Shown one piece after another: positions 26,388-34,290 of a stretch of DNA of 64,000 nt. The position numbers and the translations under genes were made by a program. The stretch's first letter is position 1. Every line of letters begins with the position of its first letter. Below the pieces are notes generated by a model, which did no database searches, was not told the DNA's origin, and worked only from the letters and a program-made list of their open reading frames with translations. Origin of the DNA: Alkaliphilus metalliredigens QYMF (GTDB lineage: Bacteria; Bacillota; Clostridia; Peptostreptococcales; Natronincolaceae); the NCBI RefSeq assembly GCF_000016985.1, contig NC_009633.1, positions 3,701,539-3,765,538 on the forward strand. The letters run 5' to 3'.

Positions 26388-26666
26388 CTAAGAAATTTCC
26401 ACCTCACATTGGGTAATGTCTACTCGACCATCTCGTTCAATGAATTTAATGACTTCATTAATCATTTCATCGGCATGTCTCCGACTATTACTGACGCATG
26501 AAAATCCAATTTCTGCTATCTGCCATTTATCCTGCTGACCCACCTCAGCAATTGATACATTAAACCTTGACTTGATTCGTTCAATGATGCTTTTCAGAAT
26601 ATGACGTTTTTCTTTTAGAGAATTGGGTTCATACATCATTACTGTCATAAAACATACGCCTACCAT
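26388..26666 (-). CDS. DUF503 family protein (YlxP-like)
   Basis: A 92-residue cytoplasmic protein of the DUF503/YlxP family. The sequence pattern MVGVC, then NSLKEKRHILKSIIERIKSRFNVS and AEVGQQDKWQ, matches the family from start to end, and this fixes the ATG near 26666 (a GTG is directly before it). YlxP-type proteins are often near ribosome-maturation genes, but here the neighbour is nth. AAAGGA lies 13 bases upstream of the ATG, which is long. Function unknown. Confidence 0.88.
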   Translation of the reverse strand: MVGVCFMTVMMYEPNSLKEKRHILKSIIERIKSRFNVSIAEVGQQDKWQIAEIGFSCVSNSRRHADEMINEVIKFIERDGRVDITQCEVEIS

Positions 26667-26775
26667 CACAATGTCCACATCCTTTATACATAGTCATCTC
26701 CAGTAAAATAACCGGGCAATATAATGGTCTGTTTCGCCTGGTTGTTTTCTTTTCGATGCCTTCAATTTCACTATA

Positions 26776-29700
26776 TCAACGCTCTTTTCTAACTTTTATT
26801 GCTATATCATCCAATACAGAGTACATTACTGGGATCACAACCAAAGTGAGGAGGGTTGCTAAGCTTAATCCACCAATCACAACCACAGCTATGGGCTGTT
26901 GTACTTCCGCCCCTTCACCAAAGCCGATGGCCAGGGGTAACAATCCTAATACAGTTGTCAATGTTGTCATCATAATGGGTCTGAGTCTGGTTTTTCCTGC
27001 TATGATAATCGAATCATTCCTCTGGTGAGTTCCATGGTCCCTCAAGGTATTGATATAGTCTATTAAAACAATACCATTATTGACAACAATACCTGCCAAC
27101 ACAATTGCACCGATTCCGCCAGGCACATTAATTGAAATCCCAGCTAGAAATAGTGCAATAATACCACCAGAAAAAGCCAGAGGGACAGACATCATAATCG
27201 TAAAAGGATGCAAAAATGATTGAAATTGTGCTGCTAATATCATATATACCAACATTATTGCTAAAATAACAGCAAGTGTCAAATTGTCGATGGCTTCCTC
27301 TAACTGCTCATTTTCTCCTTTAAATTCATAACTGTATCCAGCTGGCAATGAATAATCCTTTATTTTCTCCTCAATATCCGCCACAACACTGCTTAAATTC
27401 CGATTAAAGAGAGCAGCACGAACGCTAATATTTCTCACTTGATCCATTCTTCTAATGACATTTGGTCCCTGTCCCCTTCGAATTTCAGCCAGTTGATCGA
27501 TTGGCACTTGGCTTCCCATGAGGGTAGGCATTTGTAACTGCATGATATTTTCAGTACTTTCTCTCAGGTAGTTTTCTCCTCGAATTAACACATCTACCTC
27601 TTTACCTTCAATCCTTGCCCTAGTAGCAGTGATTCCTGTCAATGTGTTTCTAAGGGCCATTGCCACCTGAACACTTTGTACTCCATAAAAAGAAGCTGTT
27701 TCTCGGTCAATATGAACTTCAATTTGTTCACGAGCCTGTGTGAAGTTCGATGAGACCTCCCGAGTCCCTTCAACGCCCTTAATGATTTCAATAAAATCCC
27801 TAGAGATTGATTCTAATGTTTCAAGATCATCACCCTTGATGGAGACATCCACTGCTGCGCCCCCAAAGCCTGCTCCCAACATAAATGAATCCGCTGAAAC
27901 TGAAATCTCAGCCCCTGCTATATTTGCCAATCGGGTCCGTATTTCATCTACTAGCTCTAAGGATGTCATACTCCTTTGTCGGGCTGCTACCAAACGTCCA
28001 TCGATACTTCCACGGTTAGGACTTCCAGTAGAGGTAGTAGACATGACATCTCCACCTCCCACATTGGTAAATAATACTTCTATTTCTTCATACTCCGTCA
28101 AAACCCCTTCTACTTCATCCATGACGGCTTCTGTTTCCTGTAGCGTAGCACTTTGAGGCAATCGGATATTTACAGAAAATGTACCTTCATCTAATGATGG
28201 AAAGTATTCTGCTCCCATGCTTGAGGCCAATAGAATCGCCACTGTAAAAATAAGAAATGTGACAAATAGTATTGTTTTTCTATGACTTAAACTCCAGCTT
28301 AAGATTTTCCCATATTTTTCATTAATATATTTAAAGAAACGATGAAATATCCCTAAAACCTGCTGAGGTGTCCTTTTTCCATTCACTCTGTTTTTTTTCA
28401 TTAGCTTAGATGCCAGCATCGGAACCAATGTTAGGGAAACACCTAGTGACGCCAATAATGAAAATGTCACCGTTAATGCCATCTCTCTAAAAACCTGTGC
28501 AGTCATTCCTTCAACAAAAACAATAGGCAGAAAAACTGCCAGTGTTGTCAGAGTAGAGGCTGTTACCGCCATTGCCACCTCTTCAGTTCCCAGGATAGCC
28601 GATTGTTCTGGGTCATTTCCCTCCTCTCGGAACCGATAAATATTTTCCAAAACAACAATACCATTGTCCACAAGCATTCCCACTCCCAATGCAAATCCAC
28701 CTAAAGAAAGTAGGTTTAACGTCATACCTGAAAAATACATCAAGGCGAAGGTGGTGACGATTGAGATGGGAATAGATAAGGCAATGACAAGGGTTGTTCT
28801 TACATTTCCTAGAAATAAATAGAGGATACAAACTGCTAATACCCCTCCAAAGGCCGCGGTCCTCCCCACATTACCAATGGATCTTGTAATAAATCTTGAT
28901 TGGTCGATGACCGATACGATTTGAATACCCTTTATTTCTTCTTCAAGTACTTGAATTGTCTGGTTGATTCGATTGGCCACCTGCACCGTATTGGCTACGG
29001 GCTGTTTTTGGATGGTGATACGGATACTTGGTTCCCCATTGACCTTTGCAATATGTTTGATGTCCTTTGTGGTCAATTGGACCTGGGAGATGTCTTTTAG
29101 ATAAACCCTGATCCCTGTTGGTAAAAGAATGGGTAGGTTTTCAATTTCCCCTATATTTTCAAAGGCTCCTATTGTTCGAAGAAGTATATTCTGTCCACCT
29201 TGTTGAATCTCGCCACCGGGTAAATTAATGTTTTCTGCCCGAATTATTGTGGCAATCTGCTCCATGGTGATTCCATAAGAAGTCAATACATTGGGGTCTA
29301 CTTCGATCTCAACTACTTCTTCATACCCACCTGTCACACTGACAGAAGCCACGCCTTCTAGACGCTCAAACTTTGGCTTGATTTGGGATTCAACAATGGA
29401 TTGCAACTCGCTTAAATCCTCAGTTCCACTCAATCCCAGTACCATGATGGGCAATGCATTGGGGTCAATCCTCAATACCATTGGATCCGTCACTTCGTCT
29501 GGTAAAAAACCCTTGATTAAATCAATTTTTTCCCTCATTTGTAATGTAGCAAAATCCATATCTGTTCCTTGGTTAAACTCGATGATAACAATAGAGTTCC
29601 CCTCCGATGAAGACGATGACATATTCTTTACATTATGAACAGTGGCTACCGCTTCTTCAACCGGTCGTGTCACAAGACCTTCTATTTCTAATGGACCGGC

Positions 29701-29859
29701 CCCTGGGTATTGTGTTGAAACAACAGCAACGGGTATACTAATGTGAGGCAGTAAATCCATAGGGAGTCTCGATAGGGATACCCCACCCAGAAGAAGTAAC
29801 CCAGCGATGACCATCAAAACAGATATGTAGCGATTGACAGCCCACTTTGATACTCTCAT
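26776..29859 (-). CDS. RND family efflux permease (AcrB/SwrC-like)
   Basis: A 1027-residue inner-membrane exporter of the hydrophobe/amphiphile RND family. It has the usual plan of twelve transmembrane spans with two large external loops (about 32-330 and 560-860). The transmembrane-4 motif reads GMLVDNGIVVLENIYR, with Asp-Asn where AcrB has Asp-Asp. The transmembrane-10 motif reads GIVVNNGIVLIDY, with Asn where AcrB has the relay lysine. This pattern fits the Gram-positive SwrC branch, linked to lipopeptide or drug export. The start overlaps the end of the membrane-fusion gene by 4 bases, so translation is coupled. No outer-membrane factor is present, as expected in a single-membrane organism. 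Confidence 0.95.
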   Translation of the reverse strand: MRVSKWAVNRYISVLMVIAGLLLLGGVSLSRLPMDLLPHISIPVAVVSTQYPGAGPLEIEGLVTRPVEEAVATVHNVKNMSSSSSEGNSIVIIEFNQGTDMDFATLQMREKIDLIKGFLPDEVTDPMVLRIDPNALPIMVLGLSGTEDLSELQSIVESQIKPKFERLEGVASVSVTGGYEEVVEIEVDPNVLTSYGITMEQIATIIRAENINLPGGEIQQGGQNILLRTIGAFENIGEIENLPILLPTGIRVYLKDISQVQLTTKDIKHIAKVNGEPSIRITIQKQPVANTVQVANRINQTIQVLEEEIKGIQIVSVIDQSRFITRSIGNVGRTAAFGGVLAVCILYLFLGNVRTTLVIALSIPISIVTTFALMYFSGMTLNLLSLGGFALGVGMLVDNGIVVLENIYRFREEGNDPEQSAILGTEEVAMAVTASTLTTLAVFLPIVFVEGMTAQVFREMALTVTFSLLASLGVSLTLVPMLASKLMKKNRVNGKRTPQQVLGIFHRFFKYINEKYGKILSWSLSHRKTILFVTFLIFTVAILLASSMGAEYFPSLDEGTFSVNIRLPQSATLQETEAVMDEVEGVLTEYEEIEVLFTNVGGGDVMSTTSTGSPNRGSIDGRLVAARQRSMTSLELVDEIRTRLANIAGAEISVSADSFMLGAGFGGAAVDVSIKGDDLETLESISRDFIEIIKGVEGTREVSSNFTQAREQIEVHIDRETASFYGVQSVQVAMALRNTLTGITATRARIEGKEVDVLIRGENYLRESTENIMQLQMPTLMGSQVPIDQLAEIRRGQGPNVIRRMDQVRNISVRAALFNRNLSSVVADIEEKIKDYSLPAGYSYEFKGENEQLEEAIDNLTLAVILAIMLVYMILAAQFQSFLHPFTIMMSVPLAFSGGIIALFLAGISINVPGGIGAIVLAGIVVNNGIVLIDYINTLRDHGTHQRNDSIIIAGKTRLRPIMMTTLTTVLGLLPLAIGFGEGAEVQQPIAVVVIGGLSLATLLTLVVIPVMYSVLDDIAIKVRKER

Positions 29860-30899
29860 TGGTCATCACTCCTGACTACCCGAATGAATGTGTCATCTTG
29901 TACATACTGCTGTCCCTTTACAATGACCCTATCCTCAGCTACTAACCCTGATAAAACTTCTATTTTATCCTCATTCATAATGCCTAGGGTTATCTCCTTT
30001 TTTTGCGCCATTTCTCCATTGACCACAAAAACATAGTTCTTTTCCCCTTCTGTTAATACCGTCCGTCTAGGAATCACTAAGGTATCTTCTCGTCTTATTC
30101 TTTCAATCTGTATTTTACTGATTGCTCCCACTGTTAATTCCTCGTCTTCATTGGACACAATAATCTCCACAACATGAAGATTAGATCTTGGATCAACAAC
30201 TGGATTGATCGCACTAATTTCTCCTGGTTTCTCTTGTTCCAAAACCCTTACTTTAATCTGCTGTCCCACATACAAATCAGACGTTAAATCCTGGGAGATT
30301 TGGATTCTCCCCTTTAATATTGCGGGGTTACTGATCATAATAGCCGGCTGATCATTTAAAACCATTGCATTCAATTGTATATTTAGTTGAGAAACAATCC
30401 CCTTAATAGGTGCAAAATACATCATTTTTTCTAATTGTTCTAAGCTATTGACATAAGCCATTCTAGCTTGTTCTAGTTGACTACTGGCATTTTCCGAGGA
30501 CATTTGGGTGAACTGAGGTGCATTGGGCTCTAATGCTTGCTTTCTTTGTTGTTCATAATTACGCTGAGCCTGAGCATAGACAATTTTTCTTTGCTCAACC
30601 TCTTTACGTACGATGGTTTTATCTAGTTCAAATAAGAGGTCCCCTACTTCAACCCGTTCTCCTAGTCCCACTGTTAACTTGGTTACTTCTATTCCAGGGG
30701 TCTTGGGAATAATCATTGCTGTTTCATCCGCGTCAAGCTTAGTCGTTAAGGTTACCCATTGACTGATAGCTTCCTTTTTTACCACTATGGTCTCAACGGC
30801 AATAGCAGCTTCTTCTATTTCTTTTTCCCCACTACATGCAACAAAAAAAAGAAAGCCCATTATAATGAGCAGGATTAACCGATAAGACTTTTTCCTCAT
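29856..30899 (-). CDS. RND efflux membrane-fusion lipoprotein
   Basis: A 347-residue periplasmic-adaptor-type protein (HlyD/AcrA family). The N-terminus is a lipoprotein signal ending in FFVACSG (Cys about 22). A split biotinyl-lipoyl domain (PGIEVTKLTVGLGERVEVGD and PIKGIVSQLNIQLNA) flanks a short coiled coil (about 105-155), and a beta-barrel domain (about 200-280) and membrane-proximal domain (about 285-340) follow. It would couple to the RND permease encoded next. The hairpin is short compared with Gram-negative adaptors, in line with no TolC partner. The ribosome binding site is GAGGAGG. A lipoprotein gene lies 67 bases upstream and may belong to the operon. Confidence 0.93.
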   Translation of the reverse strand: MRKKSYRLILLIIMGFLFFVACSGEKEIEEAAIAVETIVVKKEAISQWVTLTTKLDADETAMIIPKTPGIEVTKLTVGLGERVEVGDLLFELDKTIVRKEVEQRKIVYAQAQRNYEQQRKQALEPNAPQFTQMSSENASSQLEQARMAYVNSLEQLEKMMYFAPIKGIVSQLNIQLNAMVLNDQPAIMISNPAILKGRIQISQDLTSDLYVGQQIKVRVLEQEKPGEISAINPVVDPRSNLHVVEIIVSNEDEELTVGAISKIQIERIRREDTLVIPRRTVLTEGEKNYVFVVNGEMAQKKEITLGIMNEDKIEVLSGLVAEDRVIVKGQQYVQDDTFIRVVRSDDQ

Positions 30900-30966
30900 A
30901 TTGACGCCTCCTCAATATAGTGATGACCTTTAAAATATCGCCAACATTTGAGAAGTTTAAACCCCT

Positions 30967-31545
30967 TTAATTACCTAATTGCATTCTGAGCCCACCCTTG
31001 ATTTCCTCATAGTACTCTACTACTTCCTGTATACTTTTTTTCTGAATGTCTTCTAACTCCTTTTCTACTAGATGATATTGTTTTAAATGAGTTGTGGGAA
31101 TAGACACGGAATACCCAAGTCCTCTTGTTTTTCCTTGTCTCTCCGTTACTTTTTTTAATGTCTTTTCAATTATTTTTTGTTGATGGATTGAACCGACCTG
31201 ATACATGAAGTAGGCTTGAAGAATGATTTTTTCTGTCTCCTTTGTCATTTGTCCCTGATTTTCCAGTATTGTGATTTGGTCAAATAGTCTTTCTATGGAT
31301 TCAATATATTCATCTTCGGGGAAAAATGCTTCTAGTACTTGGCTCACTTCTATGAATTCTTTAGATAGATTTTGATAAATCAATTCATTTCTTTCTATAT
31401 TCTCATCCATTATTTCAACAAAGGCAACAAGTTCTGCCTTAAGTGCTTCACTAATCTTATTTTCCTGTTTGTCTTGACATGCGGTTACTCCTAAAAAAAT
31501 ACTGCTGAATGCAATGCAAATCATCACTACTTTTACGTTTTTCAT
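30967..31545 (-). CDS. small lipoprotein of unknown function upstream of the RND pump
   Basis: A 192-residue exported lipoprotein. The start at 31545 is chosen because AAAGGAG lies 8 bases upstream; the longer frame to 31614 lacks a site. The signal peptide ends in the lipobox GVTAC (Cys about 22). The mature part is almost wholly helical and charged (NKISEALKAELVAFVEIMDE and following), suggesting a helical bundle or coiled coil. No known domain was recognised. Orientation and spacing suggest it heads the operon with the membrane-fusion and RND genes, so it may be an accessory component, but this is inference. Confidence 0.8.
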   Translation of the reverse strand: MKNVKVVMICIAFSSIFLGVTACQDKQENKISEALKAELVAFVEIMDENIERNELIYQNLSKEFIEVSQVLEAFFPEDEYIESIERLFDQITILENQGQMTKETEKIILQAYFMYQVGSIHQQKIIEKTLKKVTERQGKTRGLGYSVSIPTTHLKQYHLVEKELEDIQKKSIQEVVEYYEEIKGGLRMQLGN

Positions 31546-31729
31546 AGTCTTGACTCCTTTACTACATAAAATGAGACTTAAATTAGCAGGAATTTCCACT
31601 CCCACTCTCTTCACTAAGACTCTTAAACAGTTGATTTTGTTCCCAAATTTTTAAAAATTTTCAATAATAACGCTCTATTATACTTCTATACTTCTCCATT
31701 TTTTTACAAAATCCTTTCACTTTTCAAAC

Positions 31730-31748
31730 AAAAAAACAGCATAGCTGC
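31730..31748 (-). terminator. short terminator after signal peptidase gene
   Basis: CAGC (31737-31740) and GCTG (31744-31747) form a small stem followed on the minus strand by six T residues. The stem is short, so efficiency is uncertain. The hairpin is enclosed by a longer 10-bp inverted repeat (31667-31676 with 31766-31775). Confidence 0.55.
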
Positions 31749-31795
31749 CTTATTAAGAATAAATAAGAGCGTTATATTCACTTCATCGGCTTTAT

Positions 31796-32317
31796 CTATC
31801 TTACGGATCCTACAAGACTCAATGGCAAAAGTCTAAAATATGCTTTTCCCACTACTGCATCTACTTTTACTGACCCTACTTTATAGCTCCGACTGTCAGT
31901 GCTGTTGATTCGGTTATCTCCCAGTACAAAAACCCGCCCCTTTGGTACCACCCCATCTAGCTCTCCAAGGGTCAACATGCCTTGGGGGATATAGGGCTCT
32001 TCTAATTCTTCTTGATTGATAAATACCTTACCGTCTCCAATGGTTATTTGCTCTCCCTCTAGGGCTATCACACGTTTAATCAATTCAATTTTTTTTCCAT
32101 CTACCTTTATATTAGATTTGAAAACAATGATATCTCCATGGGTAGGCTCTTTTGTTTTATAGTTGAGCTGATTCACAAATAAAACACATCCATGTCCCAA
32201 TGTAGGGGTCATTGATTCTCCAGTGATAATTGTGGGTCTAGCAAGGATAGCTATGACAAGGGAGATGATAGCAGCAAAAATAATCACTTTACGCCACTCC
32301 ATGATCTTCTTTTTCAT
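31796..32317 (-). CDS. lepB: type I signal peptidase (copy 1)
   Basis: A 173-residue membrane serine protease that removes signal peptides from exported proteins. One transmembrane segment near the N-terminus (about 11-28) is followed by the catalytic serine in TGESMTPTL (about 35) and the general-base lysine in ELIKRVIALEGE (about 82). The VLGDNRINSTDSR box is near the C-terminus. The short size fits the single-span Gram-positive type. The ATG at 32317 lies 10 bases from GGAG; a TTG two codons earlier is possible. It is a single gene and one of three such paralogues in this window. Confidence 0.93.
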   Translation of the reverse strand: MKKKIMEWRKVIIFAAIISLVIAILARPTIITGESMTPTLGHGCVLFVNQLNYKTKEPTHGDIIVFKSNIKVDGKKIELIKRVIALEGEQITIGDGKVFINQEELEEPYIPQGMLTLGELDGVVPKGRVFVLGDNRINSTDSRSYKVGSVKVDAVVGKAYFRLLPLSLVGSVR

Positions 32318-32590
32318 TGACAAATCTCTCCTTTCTTAGGCTCTCTATGAAACCACTAAATCAGAGAATAGACTGAAAATGTATCGTTATCTTGGAAATG
32401 GTCTTATTATTATATGTTATGTTTCATCAACTGTATCTTTGTTATTTTTCCGTTATTATTTTATCAATTTCTCTTATATCATTACTTCGTTACATTTTTA
32501 CCAATTCCTGCTAATAAATATACTTTTTAATTGATTAATATATCTAGTTTGTCTGATGGACTGGCATCAACTCATGGCACACATATGGCA

Positions 32591-32616
32591 AAAAGCCATG
32601 ATTTCTCATGGCTTTT
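32591..32616 (-). terminator. terminator of kbl; rest of 32318-32638 gap
   Basis: An 11-bp perfect stem (32591-32601 with 32606-32616) lies 22 bases after the kbl stop. The remainder of the 32318-32638 gap is very AT-rich and shows no gene or further clear element beyond what must be the lepB promoter region. Confidence 0.85.
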
Positions 32617-32638
32617 CCTGATAGCTTATTTTATTTAT

Positions 32639-33826
32639 CTATAATAGGTCCATTTCTTGACCCACTTTTTTAAATACTTCTACAGCACGGTCTAATTGTT
32701 CCTTTGTGTGACCTGCTGTTACCATACAACGCACTCTACCTGTCCCCTTAGCTACTGTTGGAAATATGATTCCTGAAACAAAAACGCCATTTTCTAATAG
32801 CTTTTTGCTAAAGGCCATTGCCTTCCCTTCTTCTCCGATGATGACTGGTGTGATCGGTGTCCCACTGTGTCCAATATCGAAACCTAACTGGCTAATCTTC
32901 TCTTTAAAGTATTTCGCATTATCCCATAAACGATCAGTATATTCAGTAGTGCTCATCAACAGTTTTACTGCTTCAATAATTGATCCCACTGCTGCTGGTG
33001 GAAGAGATGTGCTGAATAATAATGGTCTTCCTCGGTGACTTAACCACTCCTTCATTGTATGGCTTCCAGCTACGTAACCACCAATGACACCGATGGCTTT
33101 AGAGAGGGTACCAATTGTAAAGTCAACACGACCATGTAATCCAAAATGATCCACCGTGCCTCTTCCATTTTCCCCCAAAACACCTGATCCATGGGCATCA
33201 TCTACGTAGGTCATGGCCCCATACTTTTCTGCTAATTCCACAATATCAGGTAAGGGTGCAATATCACCATCCATACTAAATACACCATCTGTGATAATCA
33301 GTTTATTTCTGTACTTATCTTGGTTTTCCTTTAGGACCTGCTCTAGATTATCCATATCAGCATGTTTAAATACAGTTTTATCTGCTCTACTGAGTCGTGC
33401 GCCATCAATAATACTTGCATGGTTTAATTGATCGGAGATGATTAAATCTCCCTTCTCTGTAACTGCTTGGATGGTACCAGCATTACAATTAAATCCCGAT
33501 TGGAATACCATTACCGCTTCTTCTCTTTTAAATTCAGCTAAGACACGCTCTAGCTCTTCATGGATATCCATGTTTCCAACAATGGTTCTTACGGCTCCAG
33601 CTCCTACCCCGTACTTTTCAACTGCATCGATTGCTGCCTTCTTTATCTGTGGATGATTAGCAAATCCTAGGTAGTTATTAGATGATAGGTTAATCACCTT
33701 TTTCCCATTTAGCATAATCTCAGCCTCATTTGGGCCTTCTAAAATTGGAAGCTTACGATAGACACCGTCGTTTTTCAATTCTTGGATTTTTTCTTTTAAA
33801 AATTGTAACTCGTGAACATTATTCAT
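32639..33826 (-). CDS. kbl: glycine C-acetyltransferase (2-amino-3-ketobutyrate CoA ligase)
   Basis: A PLP-dependent alpha-oxoamine synthase of 395 residues, interconverting glycine plus acetyl-CoA with 2-amino-3-ketobutyrate and CoA in threonine breakdown. Family motifs are [14 protein letters not shown] (about 46-59), [25 protein letters not shown] (about 207-221) and the Schiff-base lysine in [13 protein letters not shown] (about 240). No threonine dehydrogenase gene is adjacent. The start has GAAGGAGGT 8 bases upstream. BioF (8-amino-7-oxononanoate synthase) is the closest alternative, but the sequence resembles Kbl more and there is no biotin context. It is preceded by a long structured leader. 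Confidence 0.9.
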   Translation of the reverse strand: MNNVHELQFLKEKIQELKNDGVYRKLPILEGPNEAEIMLNGKKVINLSSNNYLGFANHPQIKKAAIDAVEKYGVGAGAVRTIVGNMDIHEELERVLAEFKREEAVMVFQSGFNCNAGTIQAVTEKGDLIISDQLNHASIIDGARLSRADKTVFKHADMDNLEQVLKENQDKYRNKLIITDGVFSMDGDIAPLPDIVELAEKYGAMTYVDDAHGSGVLGENGRGTVDHFGLHGRVDFTIGTLSKAIGVIGGYVAGSHTMKEWLSHRGRPLLFSTSLPPAAVGSIIEAVKLLMSTTEYTDRLWDNAKYFKEKISQLGFDIGHSGTPITPVIIGEEGKAMAFSKKLLENGVFVSGIIFPTVAKGTGRVRCMVTAGHTKEQLDRAVEVFKKVGQEMDLL

Positions 33827-34104
33827 TTTTATGTACCTCCTTCATTAATTTTTTTATTAAAACCTTATCTTTGAGGGGCAATTCCCCATCTAGTTCCTTG
33901 GTGTTTCAGCTTGATGAAACCAGTTTACTATTATTCATTGTGTACCCTAGGGCAACTAATTAAACACGTAGTCCTATGATTAATTAGTTTATTTCCAAGC
34001 TTCTAGGGTTTCTTTATTTGGAAATAAAACAATCTTGCCACAATTCCATTCATTGTAATCCCTTTAAAAATCACATCATTAAATTCTTTTCATTAGTTAT
34101 TATA
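33827..34104 (-). promoter_or_regulatory. long structured 5' leader of kbl, candidate pseudoknot
   Basis: This gap holds no gene but has strong pairing on the minus-strand transcript. An 11-bp perfect hairpin joins 34018-34028 to 33988-33998 around a 19-base loop. A 10-bp perfect hairpin joins 33980-33989 to 33954-33963. CCCTAG in the first loop (34003-34008) can pair with CTAGGG at 33945-33950, giving a pseudoknot. Two further hairpins, about 33898-33920 and 33875-33887, lie closer to the ribosome binding site. A TATAAT box is at 34099-34104 but has no clear -35. No known riboswitch class was recognised. The stretch 34105-34247 is AT-rich, with nothing clear. Confidence 0.55.
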
Positions 34105-34247
34105 CAACAATTAGTAACAAATTCCTCCTGTCTAACTAAAGTTCCAATATTAAAACGATTTAGATTTCATAAGATATTTATATGAATATTGAATGAATGT
34201 CTTTATTTGTAACGATTTATTATTATTTATTAAACATACTGTTGACG

Positions 34248-34290
34248 CAAGTCTAAAAAAGACACCTACTAGGTGTCTTTTTTAGACTTG
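34248..34290 (-). terminator. 20-bp perfect hairpin terminator of the Lon-like gene
   Basis: Bases 34248-34267 pair exactly with 34271-34290 around a 3-base loop. The stem contains the last seven codons and the stop of the protease gene, and T residues are built into the stem. Confidence 0.85.
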
